Source: Methylopila capsulata
GTDB taxonomy: Bacteria > Pseudomonadota > Alphaproteobacteria > Rhizobiales > Methylopilaceae
Assembly (NCBI RefSeq): GCF_016907975.1
Contig: NZ_JAFBCY010000001.1
Coordinates: 1 to 64,000, forward strand
DNA length: 64,000 bases
Direction of reading: 5' to 3'
Part shown: positions 53,034 through 61,361 of the stretch, in pieces
How positions within the stretch are numbered: position 1 is the first letter of the stretch
Layout: the number at the start of each line of letters is the position of its first letter
Translations under genes and position numbers: made by a program
The notes under the pieces: model-generated
Seen by the model: the letters and a program-made list of their open reading frames with translations, nothing else
Databases searched by the model: none
Told to the model about the DNA's origin: nothing

Positions 53034-53789
53034 ATGATCGAGGCGCTAAGGCCGATCTTTTCCGGGCAGTGGGAGCCGTTCCTGGCGCTCACCGTGCTGC
53101 CTGACGATCCTCGACCGTCGGTGCCGATGCGTGAGGCGGTGTCACGCGAGGGGCTCGACGCCGCTCTGGCGATCGCAGCCCGAACCTACGGCGACGAGGA
53201 TCGCCGCGGACTGGTCTCGCTCTGGTCGATGCAGCACGCCTATGTGGCGATGACGGGGGCGGTGGTCGCAAGCCTCGCGCTGGAGATCGACCTGCCGGTC
53301 AGCCTCGATGAGACGCGGCTGGTGATGGAGCATGGTCTCCCGGCCGCGATCGTCGTGCCGCATCAGGGCGAGGGGCGGTCCTACGACTGCGCCTTCCAGC
53401 GTTTCGACAAGCTGATCGACGGCCAGGTGGCGCCGGTTGTCTCGGCGCTGTCGGCCGTCGCGAAAATCTCGCCGAAGGTGCTCTGGAACAACGCGGCCAA
53501 TTTCTTCGAGTACGTGCTTCAGGAAATGGAAAAGCGGCCGGACCAGTTTCCGGAAGCGACGGCGCGGGGACGGCCGTTGGTGACCGAGCCGTTACGTCCC
53601 GACGGCGGCCGCAACCGGTTCTACGCGCCCGTTCGCTACGTCGACGTCGGCGATGCGATTGATCGCTGGAGAAACGTCTGCTGTTTGCGGCATCTTCTGC
53701 CGGAGTTCGAAGGCTATTGCGCGAACTGTCCCCACCGGCTGAAGGAACTGCAGGGCACACCCAGTTGCGCCACAGCGGCCGAACTCTGA
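53034..53789 (+). CDS. FhuF-like siderophore-iron reductase
   Basis: The 251-residue protein matches FhuF-type ferric-siderophore reductases. The diagnostic C-terminal 2Fe-2S site reads R-N-V-C216-C217-L-R-H...Y-C229-A-N-C232-P, the C-C-x11-C-x2-C pattern. The central W-S-M-Q-H segment and the helical N-terminal part are also typical. It would reduce ferric siderophore complexes in the cytosol to release iron. No siderophore receptor, permease or synthesis gene is adjacent, so it is an orphan in this window. A long imperfect hairpin begins at its stop codon. Confidence 0.82.
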   Translation: MIEALRPIFSGQWEPFLALTVLPDDPRPSVPMREAVSREGLDAALAIAARTYGDEDRRGLVSLWSMQHAYVAMTGAVVASLALEIDLPVSLDETRLVMEHGLPAAIVVPHQGEGRSYDCAFQRFDKLIDGQVAPVVSALSAVAKISPKVLWNNAANFFEYVLQEMEKRPDQFPEATARGRPLVTEPLRPDGGRNRFYAPVRYVDVGDAIDRWRNVCCLRHLLPEFEGYCANCPHRLKELQGTPSCATAAEL

Positions 53790-53876
53790 GGGTCTGTCCT
53801 CGATCGTCGCGGCGCATCAAAGCGCCTGCGCCCATGCGGGGTGAGGCGGCGCATCGCGAGGATCGACGGCAGACCC
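53790..53876. terminator. Long imperfect inverted repeat between convergent fhuF-like and cbbY genes
   Basis: GGGTCTG (53790-53796) pairs with CAGACCC (53870-53876), and the pairing continues inward for 26 bases with about five mismatches. It spans the entire gap between the two convergent stops and is well placed as a bidirectional terminator, although no T tract is present. Confidence 0.6.
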
Positions 53877-54622
53877 TAGGCGACCAGAGACCGCAGAACG
53901 TCCACCGTCACCAGCGTCCGGCCGACGCCCGCGCCGGCGAGATGGAGGGCCGGGGCGTCAGGCTCGCCGAGCGTGTCGAACACCGCGTCGGCGGCCGAGA
54001 AATCCTGATCGTCGGTGTAGAAGCTCGGGGTCACGAGCGTGGCGAGCCCCGCGGCCTTCGCGGCCCGGAGTCCGTAGACGGTGTCCTCGAGCACGACGCA
54101 GACCGACGCGGGCAGACCCAACTGCCGGAGCGCGAGCAGGAAGATGTCGGGCGCCGGCTTCTTTGCGGGCGCGAGATCGCCCGCCGCGATCGCCGAGAAC
54201 CAGCCGAGGGCTTCGGGGCCCAGCGTCTTCACGAGCAGCGCCTCGACGTTCGCCTGGCTGGTGGTGGTGGCGATCGCAAGCGTCAGGCCTTTTTCGCGCG
54301 CCTCGGCGATCAGCCGCGCGACGCCGGGCCGAAGCGTCACCCCGCCTTCGTGGACGAGTTCGGCGTAGCGCCGGTTCTTCGCCGCGTGCAGTTCGTCGAG
54401 GCGGGCGAGCGCGTCGTCCGCCTTCTCCGGGCGGTCGTGCTCGATGAAATGCCGGAGCCGCTCCTTTCCGCCCATGATCCGGAGCAGACGGCGGTAGGTC
54501 GGCTGGTCCCAGCTCCAGGGCAGGTCGAAGGCCGCGAAGGCGTCGTTGAGCGCGCGGCGATGGGTCTCCTCCGTTTCGGCCAGCGTGCCGTCGACGTCGA
54601 AGATCAGGGCCTCGAGCGGCAT
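53876..54622 (-). CDS. cbbY: HAD-family phosphatase CbbY
   Basis: The 248-residue HAD hydrolase has motif I FDVDGTLAETEE, with the nucleophilic Asp, a helical cap domain, motif II TLAIATTTS, the Lys of motif III in APAKKPAPDIF and motif IV LEDTVYGLRAAKAAG. CbbY proteins dephosphorylate xylulose 1,5-bisphosphate, a RuBisCO inhibitor. It is the last gene of a cbb cluster and its ATG overlaps the rpe stop as ATGA. No RuBisCO gene is in the window, so its role may be linked to ribulose-bisphosphate made by PRK or RuBisCO may be elsewhere. Confidence 0.88.
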   Translation of the reverse strand: MPLEALIFDVDGTLAETEETHRRALNDAFAAFDLPWSWDQPTYRRLLRIMGGKERLRHFIEHDRPEKADDALARLDELHAAKNRRYAELVHEGGVTLRPGVARLIAEAREKGLTLAIATTTSQANVEALLVKTLGPEALGWFSAIAAGDLAPAKKPAPDIFLLALRQLGLPASVCVVLEDTVYGLRAAKAAGLATLVTPSFYTDDQDFSAADAVFDTLGEPDAPALHLAGAGVGRTLVTVDVLRSLVA

Positions 54623-55290
54623 CAGGCGGCGGCGTCCGCCGAAGCGCGGATCGCGGCGATGTTGCGGGCGTAGCCCTCAGGGCCATCCTTGAACACTGCG
54701 GAGCCCGCGACCAGGACGTCGGCCCCCGCGGCGGCGCAGAGCGCGGCGGTCTCGGGCGTCACGCCGCCATCGACTTCAAGCCGAATGTCACGATCGCCGA
54801 TCATCGCCTTGATCCGCTTGATCTTATCGAGAACCTCGGGGATGAACGCTTGGCCGCCGAAGCCGGGGTTCACCGTCATTGCGAGGATCAAGTCGACCTT
54901 GTCGAGCACATAGGCGACCGCGCTTTCCGGCGTCGACGGATTGATCGCCACGCCGGCCTTCTTGCCAAGGCCGCGGATCACCTGCAGCGACCGGTCGAGG
55001 TGCGGGCCGGCCTCCGCGTGCACGGTGATGACGTCGCAGCCGGCCTTCGCGAAAGCCTCGAGGTAGGGATCGGCGGGCGCGATCATCAGGTGGCAATCGA
55101 ATACCGCGTCGGTCCAGGGCCTGAGCCGCGTCACCACCTCGGGGCCGAAGGTGATGTTGGGCACGAAATGGCCGTCCATCACGTCGAGGTGGACCCAATC
55201 GGCGCCTGCGGCCACGACCGCTTTTGTCTCCTCCCCGAGCCGGGAGAAGTCGGACGAGAGGATGGAGGGGGCGATGGTGATGGCGGCCAT
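54622..55290 (-). CDS. rpe: Ribulose-phosphate 3-epimerase
   Basis: Rpe interconverts ribulose 5-phosphate and xylulose 5-phosphate. The 222-residue TIM barrel starts [20 protein letters not shown] and shows the active-site segments [52 protein letters not shown] and LEVDGGV. It lies between prk and cbbY in the leftward cluster, 80 bases after the prk stop. The name cbbE would also be used in a cbb operon. Confidence 0.95.
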   Translation of the reverse strand: MAAITIAPSILSSDFSRLGEETKAVVAAGADWVHLDVMDGHFVPNITFGPEVVTRLRPWTDAVFDCHLMIAPADPYLEAFAKAGCDVITVHAEAGPHLDRSLQVIRGLGKKAGVAINPSTPESAVAYVLDKVDLILAMTVNPGFGGQAFIPEVLDKIKRIKAMIGDRDIRLEVDGGVTPETAALCAAAGADVLVAGSAVFKDGPEGYARNIAAIRASADAAA

Positions 55291-55370
55291 GGAACGTCTC
55301 GGATCGGATTTCGCTGCGCTGCGGCATCCCCTTAGACCGCCCGGCCTGCGGCGTACAGACCGTAGCGGCG

Positions 55371-56255
55371 TCAGGCGCCGCAGAGCGCCCGGCGCCGCCG
55401 GTCCACGAGATGGTGGATCATCGGCGTCAGGATGAGCTGCATCGCGAGATCGAGCTTGTTGCCCGGGATGACGACGGAGTTGGCGCGCGACATGAAGCTG
55501 TCGTGCACCATCGAGAGCAGATACGGAAAGTCGATGCCGCTCGGATCGCGGAAGCGGATCACCACCATGGATTCGTCGGCGGTCGGAATGGCGCGGGCGA
55601 TGAACGGGTTGGACGTGTCGACCGTCGGTATGCGCTGGAAGTTGATGTCGGTGGCCGAGAACTGCGGGCAGATGTACTTCACGTAGTCCGGCATGCGGCG
55701 GAGGATGGTCTTGGTGACCTCCTCGGTGGAGTATCCGCGGTCGCGCTTGTCGCGATGGATCTTCTGGATCCACTCGAGGTTGATGACCGGCACGACGCCG
55801 ATCTTCAGGTCCGCATGGCGGGCGATGTCGACCCCGTCCGCGACCACCGCCCCGTGCAGGCCTTCGTAGAACAACACGTCGGTGGGGGTGGGCAGGTCCT
55901 CCCAGAGCGTGAAGGTGCCCACCAGCGCATTGTGTTTCTGCGCCTCGACCTCGTCGTGGACATAGAACCGCGTCCGGCCCTGTCCGCTCCGGGCGTAGCT
56001 CGCGAAGGTCTGTTCGAGCTCCTCGAGCAGGTTCGCGGCGTGGCCGAAATGGCTGAAGTGCGGATCGCCGCCCGCAGCCGCCTTCCGCGCCTCGCGCTTC
56101 ATCTCCACCCGGTCGTAGCGATGGAAGGCGTCGCCCTCGATGAACGCCGCCGCGATGTGTTCGCGGCGGAAGATCTGCTCGAAGGTGTCGCGCACCGAGG
56201 TCGTGCCGGACCCGGACGAGCCCGTGACCGAGATGATCGGATGTCTGACGGACAT
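55371..56255 (-). CDS. cbbP: Phosphoribulokinase
   Basis: PRK makes ribulose 1,5-bisphosphate. The 294-residue octameric-type enzyme has the P-loop [29 protein letters not shown], the Asp/Arg region and [17 protein letters not shown]. Family length is normal. It is preceded by cbbF (23-base gap) and followed by rpe. In serine-cycle methylotrophs lacking a Calvin cycle, PRK product is known to act as a signal for the QscR regulator, so presence of PRK alone does not prove autotrophy. Confidence 0.95.
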   Translation of the reverse strand: MSVRHPIISVTGSSGSGTTSVRDTFEQIFRREHIAAAFIEGDAFHRYDRVEMKREARKAAAGGDPHFSHFGHAANLLEELEQTFASYARSGQGRTRFYVHDEVEAQKHNALVGTFTLWEDLPTPTDVLFYEGLHGAVVADGVDIARHADLKIGVVPVINLEWIQKIHRDKRDRGYSTEEVTKTILRRMPDYVKYICPQFSATDINFQRIPTVDTSNPFIARAIPTADESMVVIRFRDPSGIDFPYLLSMVHDSFMSRANSVVIPGNKLDLAMQLILTPMIHHLVDRRRRALCGA

Positions 56256-56277
56256 GGGCGTTCCGGCGATCGTCCGC

Positions 56278-57300
56278 TCAGGCCAGGAACAGGCCGCGCT
56301 TCGCGAACAGCGGCGAGCGGCGCGGCGGCTCCGCGTAGTACTGAGTGACGCGCTCGACCTCTTCCGCCGAGCCCGCGACCAGCGGCGAACGGACGTGGAG
56401 CGAGGCGGGGATCACGTCCAGCACGCGCTCGGTCCCGGTGGTCGCCGCGCCGCCCGCCTGCTCGCAGACGAAGGCGATCGGGTTGCACTCGTAGACCAGC
56501 CGGAGCCGGCCCTGGGCGTAGCCGCTGCGGTCGTCGCCCGGGTAGAGATAGACGCCTCCGCGCACCAAGATGCGGAACACGTCCGCCACCAGCGAGCCGA
56601 CCCAGCGCATGTTGAAGTTCTTCTCGCGCGGTCCCTCGACGCCGGCGAGGCAGTCCATCACGTAGCCCTGCACCGCCGCGTCCCAGTGGCGCTGGTTCGA
56701 GGCGTTGATGGCGTATTCCTTGGTCTCGCGCGCAATGGCGACGTCGGCGTCCGTCAGAACGTAGTCGCCGCTGTCACGCTCCAGCGTGAAGACCTGCGTG
56801 CCGGCTCCGACCGTCAGCACCAGCACGGTCGCCGGGCCGTAGACCACGAAGCCCGCCGCCAACTGCTTCGAGCCGGGCTGCAGGAAGGACGCTTCGCCCG
56901 TGTTCGGCAGGATGCCGAACAGCGTGCCGATGGAGACGTTGGTCTCGATGTTCGACGAGCCGTCGAGCGGGTCGGTCGCGACCACGAGCGGGCGCGCGTC
57001 GTCGAACACGACCTCGTCGTCGGCCTCCTCGGAGCCGATACGGGCGACCGGCGTGTCCTTGAGCGCCGCGACCACGATGTCGTGGGTGCGAAGATCGAGC
57101 GCCTTCTGCGAGTCGCCGCCGGCGTTCGTCGCCTCGGTCGCGGCCCCCATCGCTCCCTCGAGCGCGCCATGGCCGACGATGTCTGCGATGGTCGTGCAGG
57201 CGCCCATCAGGGCGTGGATCGTTTCGGACACGGCTCCACGCGTGGCGTCCGCGCCGGCCCAGGCGGTGAGATAGGCGTCGAGGGTCGTGCGTTCGGTCAC
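56278..57300 (-). CDS. cbbF: Class I fructose-1,6-bisphosphatase
   Basis: The 340-residue FBPase class I protein has the metal site VVATDPLDGSSNIETNVSIGTLFGI, in parts, the substrate segment FNMRWVGSLVADVFRIL and RLVYECNPIAFVCEQAGG. It hydrolyses fructose 1,6-bisphosphate in gluconeogenesis and sugar-phosphate cycles. It is the first gene of the leftward cbbF-cbbP-rpe-cbbY cluster and diverges from the LysR gene across 136 bases that contain inverted repeats. Confidence 0.95.
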   Translation of the reverse strand: MTERTTLDAYLTAWAGADATRGAVSETIHALMGACTTIADIVGHGALEGAMGAATEATNAGGDSQKALDLRTHDIVVAALKDTPVARIGSEEADDEVVFDDARPLVVATDPLDGSSNIETNVSIGTLFGILPNTGEASFLQPGSKQLAAGFVVYGPATVLVLTVGAGTQVFTLERDSGDYVLTDADVAIARETKEYAINASNQRHWDAAVQGYVMDCLAGVEGPREKNFNMRWVGSLVADVFRILVRGGVYLYPGDDRSGYAQGRLRLVYECNPIAFVCEQAGGAATTGTERVLDVIPASLHVRSPLVAGSAEEVERVTQYYAEPPRRSPLFAKRGLFLA

Positions 57301-57321
57301 AGGCGTCTTCCGCTCCAGCTA

Positions 57322-57444
57322 ATGCGTCTTTCTCGCATGATGCCCGTTCACGCGTCCATGAGACAGGCGTCTCGCGGCAGCAGATCGTCTAGCGCATTGC
57401 TCAGAAAAGGCGAACAAACTAAATGTCGCCTTCAGCATGTCTGA
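57322..57444. promoter_or_regulatory. CbbR-type divergent control region with two inverted repeats
   Basis: ATGCG-N7-CGCAT (57322-57338) lies just upstream of cbbF and has the size of a LysR half-site pair. A perfect AAGGCGA/TCGCCTT repeat (57407-57413 and 57426-57432, 12-base spacer), widened by TCAGA (57401-57405) and TCTGA (57440-57444), covers the LysR gene's translation start. The first may be the operator; the second could be operator, mRNA hairpin or both. Confidence 0.5.
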
Positions 57445-58366
57445 AAACTTGATCCGCGCCCTGACCTTGAAACAGCTTCGCGCCCTGGCCGCCGTCGCGG
57501 AGAGCGGATCCGTGAGCGCCGCGGCGCGCAAGCTGAACGTCACCCCGCCGGCCGTCACCATGCAGGTGCAGCTGCTGGAGGCCTCGCTCGACGTGCCGCT
57601 GCTCGACCGCAGCGGCGACCGGTTCCGCCCGACGGACGCCGGTCGCGAGGTGGTGGCCGCCGTCGCCCGGATCGAGGGCGCGATCAACGACTGCATGGCG
57701 GCGATCGAATCGATGAAGGGGCTGGCCGGCGGCCGCGTTTCGGTCGCGATCGTCTCGACCGCGAAGTACTTCGCCCCCATGGCGCTGGGAGCCTTCGGCC
57801 GCGCCCATCCCGGCGTGGACGTCACGCTCTCCGTCGGCAATCGCGCCGACGTGCTGGAGCTTCTGCGGGCCGACGCCGTCGACGTCGCGATCATGGGCCG
57901 TCCGCCCGAGGACCTCGAAGTCGTTCGCACGGTGATCGGGGATCATCCCCACATCGTCATCGCGCCGCCGGACCATCCTCTTGTAGGCCGTGTCGGGCTT
58001 CAGCCGACGGCGTTGACCGGACAGACCTTCCTGATGCGCGAGCCGGGCTCGGGCACGCGCGGGCTCATGGAGCGCCTGTTCGAGGCGGAAGGGGTGAAGC
58101 CGAAGATCGGGATGGAGATCGGCTCGAACGAGACGATCAAGCAGGCGGTGATCGCGGGGCTTGGACTCGCCTTCATCTCGGGGCACACGGTCGCCGCGGA
58201 GCTCGCCGACGGGCGGATTGCGCGGCTGGACGTCGCGGGGCTGCCGATCATCCGGCAGTGGTACGTGGTCCGCCGCACCGCCAAGCGCCTGACGCCGCCG
58301 GCCGAGGCCATGTGCGGCTTCCTGGCCGAGAGGGGCCCGACGTTCCTGCCGCAGGCGGCGGAGTAG
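57437..58366 (+). CDS. LysR-family regulator of the cbb cluster (CbbR or QscR type)
   Basis: The 309-residue protein has the LysR winged HTH at its start (TLKQLRALAAVAESGSVSAA with ARKLNVTPPAVTMQVQLLE) and a two-lobed effector domain; conserved pieces are VAIVSTAKYFAPMALGAFGR and LMREPGSGTRGLMERLFE. The latter is typical of CbbR-like proteins. It diverges from cbbF, the classic CbbR position. In Methylobacterium the related QscR controls serine-cycle genes and responds to ribulose 1,5-bisphosphate, so either name is possible. No ribosome-binding site is obvious at the ATG, which lies next to a hairpin. Confidence 0.87.
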   Translation: MSENLIRALTLKQLRALAAVAESGSVSAAARKLNVTPPAVTMQVQLLEASLDVPLLDRSGDRFRPTDAGREVVAAVARIEGAINDCMAAIESMKGLAGGRVSVAIVSTAKYFAPMALGAFGRAHPGVDVTLSVGNRADVLELLRADAVDVAIMGRPPEDLEVVRTVIGDHPHIVIAPPDHPLVGRVGLQPTALTGQTFLMREPGSGTRGLMERLFEAEGVKPKIGMEIGSNETIKQAVIAGLGLAFISGHTVAAELADGRIARLDVAGLPIIRQWYVVRRTAKRLTPPAEAMCGFLAERGPTFLPQAAE

Positions 58367-58381
58367 CGGCCACCAGGCCCG

Positions 58382-58879
58382 TTAGCCCGCGGGCGTCCAG
58401 GGCGGCGCGATGACCTCCAGCCCTTGGCGGTCGATCGCCGCGGCGGCGGCGGCGATCGAGACGCCGTCGAGCACCAGCTCGGGCCGGATCTCGGCCAGCG
58501 GCGCCAGCACGAAGGCGCGGTTGAACATCTCCTTGTGCGGCACGATCAGGCGCTCGGAGGCGATCTTGGCGTCGCCGAGGTAGAGAATGTCCACGTCGAT
58601 CGTCCGCGGACCCCAGCGGAAGGTCTTGGCGCGGCCGAGGTCCTGCTCGACGCTCTGCGTCCAGACCAGCGCCTCTTCGGGGGTCATCTCCGTCTGGCCC
58701 ACCGCGCAGGCGTTCGCGAACCAGTCCTGGTCGACGTAGCCCCAGGGCGCGGTGCGCCAGATCGAAGACGCGGCGACGAAGCGGATCCTCGAGCCGTCGA
58801 AGGCCTGGGCCATGGCGGCGTGCAGGTTCTCGACCTTGTCGCCGACGTTGCTGCCGAGTCCCAGTCCGATCTCGACCAC
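58382..58879 (-). CDS. folK: 2-amino-4-hydroxy-6-hydroxymethyldihydropteridine diphosphokinase
   Basis: FolK (HPPK) transfers pyrophosphate from ATP to 6-hydroxymethyl-dihydropterin in folate synthesis. The 165-residue protein begins with GLGLGSNVGDKVENL and contains RFVAASSIWRTAPWGY, the metal-binding signature WGPRTIDVDILYLGD with its two Asp, and LIVPHKEMFNRAFVLAPLAE. It starts 7 bases after the folB stop on the same strand, and its 3' end faces the LysR gene 15 bases away. It may supply folate only, since the H4MPT route uses a different pterin condensation. Confidence 0.93.
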   Translation of the reverse strand: MVEIGLGLGSNVGDKVENLHAAMAQAFDGSRIRFVAASSIWRTAPWGYVDQDWFANACAVGQTEMTPEEALVWTQSVEQDLGRAKTFRWGPRTIDVDILYLGDAKIASERLIVPHKEMFNRAFVLAPLAEIRPELVLDGVSIAAAAAAIDRQGLEVIAPPWTPAG

Positions 58880-58886
58880 GACGGCC

Positions 58887-59258
58887 TCAAGCCCCGCCGC
58901 GGCGGCGGGTGATGTCGACGCCGACGTCGCCGAACACGCCGGCGATCGGCGCGGAAGGCTTGTGGACCTGCACGCGGACGACCTCGATCGGAGCGAAGCG
59001 CGTGAGCAGGGCCGCGGCGATCCGCTCCGCCAGCGTCTCGATCAGGTTGACCGGCTCGCCGCCTGCGATCTCCATCAGGGTCAGATAGACGTCGTTGTAG
59101 GAGACCGCGCCGCGGAAATCGTCCGTGCGGGCGTAGTCCGTCATGTCGACCCAGTAGTCGACGTCGACGATGAAGCGCTGGCCGAGGCGGCGCTCTTCTT
59201 CGAACACGCCGTGGCGGGCGTGAAGCTGGACGCCACGAAGGAAGATGCGATCGCTCAT
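58887..59258 (-). CDS. folB: Dihydroneopterin aldolase
   Basis: FolB cleaves dihydroneopterin to 6-hydroxymethyl-dihydropterin, a precursor shared by folate and tetrahydromethanopterin. The 123-residue protein begins MSDRIFLRGVQLHARHGVFE, with the active-site Glu region, and has YNDVYLTLMEIAGGEPVNLI and RVQVHKPSAPI with the catalytic Lys. ATG 59258 fits the family start. It is 32 bases after the MfnF-like gene on the same strand, tying pterin synthesis to the one-carbon cofactor cluster. Confidence 0.92.
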   Translation of the reverse strand: MSDRIFLRGVQLHARHGVFEEERRLGQRFIVDVDYWVDMTDYARTDDFRGAVSYNDVYLTLMEIAGGEPVNLIETLAERIAAALLTRFAPIEVVRVQVHKPSAPIAGVFGDVGVDITRRRGGA

Positions 59259-59290
59259 CTGTCTCGAACTCGTAAGGGCGGCGTCCGGTT

Positions 59291-60328
59291 TCAACGGCCG
59301 CGGGCGGCCCAAAGACGGGCGACGGCGACGGCGGGCGCGCAATCGGCCGCGGCTTCCGCCAACCCGCCCGTCTCCGCGAAAGCCGCGCCGAGGTCGCGAT
59401 AGCCGAGACCGAGCCGCTCCGCCACTCGTTTCGCAAGGAAACGCCCCGCGCCGGCCCCGACGACGGTCCGGATGGACCGCGCCTCCGGGCGAGTGAGCAC
59501 GCCGAGCGCAGCGTCGTGGAGACGGCGCAGCTGCGCCTCGGCGAGAAAGCGCGCAAGCGTTTCGGCGTCCGTACGTGTCGCGGCGTCGAGGTCCGCGCCG
59601 ACCATCCGCAGCAGCCGGCGGGCGCTCGCCTCCGGCGTCTTGGGGCCGTCATCGGCGGCGGGGTGCAGATCCGCGCCCTCGGGCAGGTCGCCGGTCAGAC
59701 GGTGGACGTCAGCGCTGGTGGCGAAATGCTCGGCCATCGGCGTTACCCAGGCGCCGGCGAAGGGCAGGCGGGTGCTCAGCGCCATGACCGGCGTGCGCGC
59801 CACGCCCTGATAGACGAGCTCGTCCGCCGCCATGCGGGCGGCGTCGGTCGCGCCGCGGGCCAGCACGCCGCCGCCCGCGAAGGGGATGAGGTCGCTCGTG
59901 GTCGACCCCACGTCGACCAGAAGGCCTGCGTCGCGCGTTCGGGCCAGCGCCTCCGCCGTCGCGCGCCAGTTGGCGGAGGCGACCTGGTCGACATGCGCGC
60001 CCGCAGCGGCGGCGGCGATGAACCCCGCGGCGCCGGCATAGATCATCAGCCGCCCGGCCCCGAACCGCGCCGCGAGGGCTTCGGCGATGGCGCCGACGCC
60101 GGCCGCGCGGTCGGGCCAGAGATCCACGAGTTCCCCGGTCATGGTGGCGACGCAGGCGGCGGCCGCCGGAATGTCGGCGGCAATCTCGTCCAGAGCCGCC
60201 TCCAGCCGGTCGAGACCCTTCCAGAGCGGACAGGCGGCGATGCGCACGGCCTCCAGCCGCCCCTCGGCCCCGAGCCGCGCCAGCTTCAGATGCGCGCCGC
60301 CGACGTCGAGCCCGACGATCGCCGTCAC
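59291..60328 (-). CDS. MfnF-like protein of the H4MPT-linked one-carbon pathway
   Basis: The 345-residue ASKHA-fold protein starts TAIVGLDVGGAHLKLARLG and contains LLVDVGSTTSDLIPFAGG, two phosphate-binding loops, and a C-terminal VVGAGAGRFLAKRVAERL. It matches the hydantoinase/oxoprolinase-like family long labelled as an H4MPT-linked C1-transfer pathway protein; the archaeal member MfnF joins the furan and glutamyl-tyramine parts of methanofuran. In methylotrophic bacteria the equivalent product should be methylofuran. The GTG start overlaps the upstream ATP-grasp stop. The family assignment is from sequence recall and should be confirmed. Confidence 0.8.
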   Translation of the reverse strand: MTAIVGLDVGGAHLKLARLGAEGRLEAVRIAACPLWKGLDRLEAALDEIAADIPAAAACVATMTGELVDLWPDRAAGVGAIAEALAARFGAGRLMIYAGAAGFIAAAAAGAHVDQVASANWRATAEALARTRDAGLLVDVGSTTSDLIPFAGGGVLARGATDAARMAADELVYQGVARTPVMALSTRLPFAGAWVTPMAEHFATSADVHRLTGDLPEGADLHPAADDGPKTPEASARRLLRMVGADLDAATRTDAETLARFLAEAQLRRLHDAALGVLTRPEARSIRTVVGAGAGRFLAKRVAERLGLGYRDLGAAFAETGGLAEAAADCAPAVAVARLWAARGR

Positions 60329-61275
60329 GGCCGCACCTCGACCGCCAGGGTGCGCTCGGGCGCCGCAACGGAGCCGTCGGCGAAGGGCGGCAAAAGGCGC
60401 AGGGGATTGAGTCCGAGCGAGCGCCGCAGCCCGACATAGGCCGTGGTCATGCGCGGATTGACCTCGATCACCACGGGGCCGTCGGGGGTCAGTACGACGT
60501 CGATGCCGAACAGCCCTTCGAGGCCTGGAATCGCCGCGGCCACGGCGTCCGCAAGCTCGGCCAGCTCGCCGTCCGCGTCGCTGAGCGCCCCGACCGCCAG
60601 GCCCTCGAAGGCGAAGGCCCCATCGTCCAGCGTCACATGCTGGCGATTCGCCGCGAGCAGCCGGGCGCCGCCCCCGACGCCGAGGACCGTGAGGCTCGCG
60701 GCGACGCCGTGGACATAGGGCTGAACGACATGGTCGCCGGGGAGCGCGAACGGCCGCTCCTCCCAGAGCCGGGTGTCGTCGCAGCCGGCGCCGTCGTCCG
60801 GCTTGCTGACGAAGGGGCCGGCGAGACCCTTAGGAAGCGCGCCGAGCGGGTAGGTTTCGGGTGTCGCGATGCGCGCTTCGGCGAGCCTTCGGGCGGTCTC
60901 GCGCTTGGATGTCGTGAGGGCGATCGCAGACGGCGTCGGGCCCAGCACCAGCGCCCCGGCGTCCGCGCAAAGCGTCGCGAGGCTGAACAACGCCCCGTCG
61001 GTCTCCGGCGCCACGATCCATGCGATGTCGGCCGCCGCGGCCATGGCGCGCCACAGCGTCCAGGGATCGTCGCCGGCGGCGATCGGCCGAGCGTCGACGC
61101 CGTCAGGCGCGGGCAGGCGATCGTCGACCGTCGTTGCGACCGACACGCCGGGGATGTCGCGGAGGTCGACGAGCATCGCGTCGCGCATCATCCGGCCTTC
61201 CCGCGCGAGCGACGCGGGCAGGGGCTCGCCGCGAAGGCCGCCGGCCGTTACGAATTCGCACAGGAAGACGCGCAC
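60325..61275 (-). CDS. ATP-grasp ligase of the one-carbon cofactor cluster (MfnD-like)
   Basis: The 316-residue protein starts MRVFLCEFVTAGGLRGEPLP and has an ATP-grasp domain: the lid segment PFVSKPDDGAGCDDTRLW and the metal-binding FGIDVVLTPDGPVVIEVNPR with the conserved Asp, Glu and Asn. In archaea the ATP-grasp enzyme MfnD ligates glutamate to tyramine for methanofuran; this gene directly precedes an MfnF homologue with a 4-base overlap, so an amide ligation in methylofuran synthesis is likely. The start is a GTG. It diverges from the HisA-like gene across 86 bases. Confidence 0.78.
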   Translation of the reverse strand: MRVFLCEFVTAGGLRGEPLPASLAREGRMMRDAMLVDLRDIPGVSVATTVDDRLPAPDGVDARPIAAGDDPWTLWRAMAAAADIAWIVAPETDGALFSLATLCADAGALVLGPTPSAIALTTSKRETARRLAEARIATPETYPLGALPKGLAGPFVSKPDDGAGCDDTRLWEERPFALPGDHVVQPYVHGVAASLTVLGVGGGARLLAANRQHVTLDDGAFAFEGLAVGALSDADGELAELADAVAAAIPGLEGLFGIDVVLTPDGPVVIEVNPRMTTAYVGLRRSLGLNPLRLLPPFADGSVAAPERTLAVEVRP

Positions 61276-61361
61276 GTCGTTGGTCCTTCGCCCGAGTCGG
61301 CCGGACCATAGAGGCGGCGGGGCGCGTGTGGAACCATGAGCGGGCCGGAGGCGCTGCGAGG

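Noticed and set aside
53876..58366. Complete Calvin-cycle operon
   Set aside because: cbbL, cbbS or cbbM are not in the window; only FBPase, PRK, Rpe and CbbY are seen, so autotrophy cannot be claimed.
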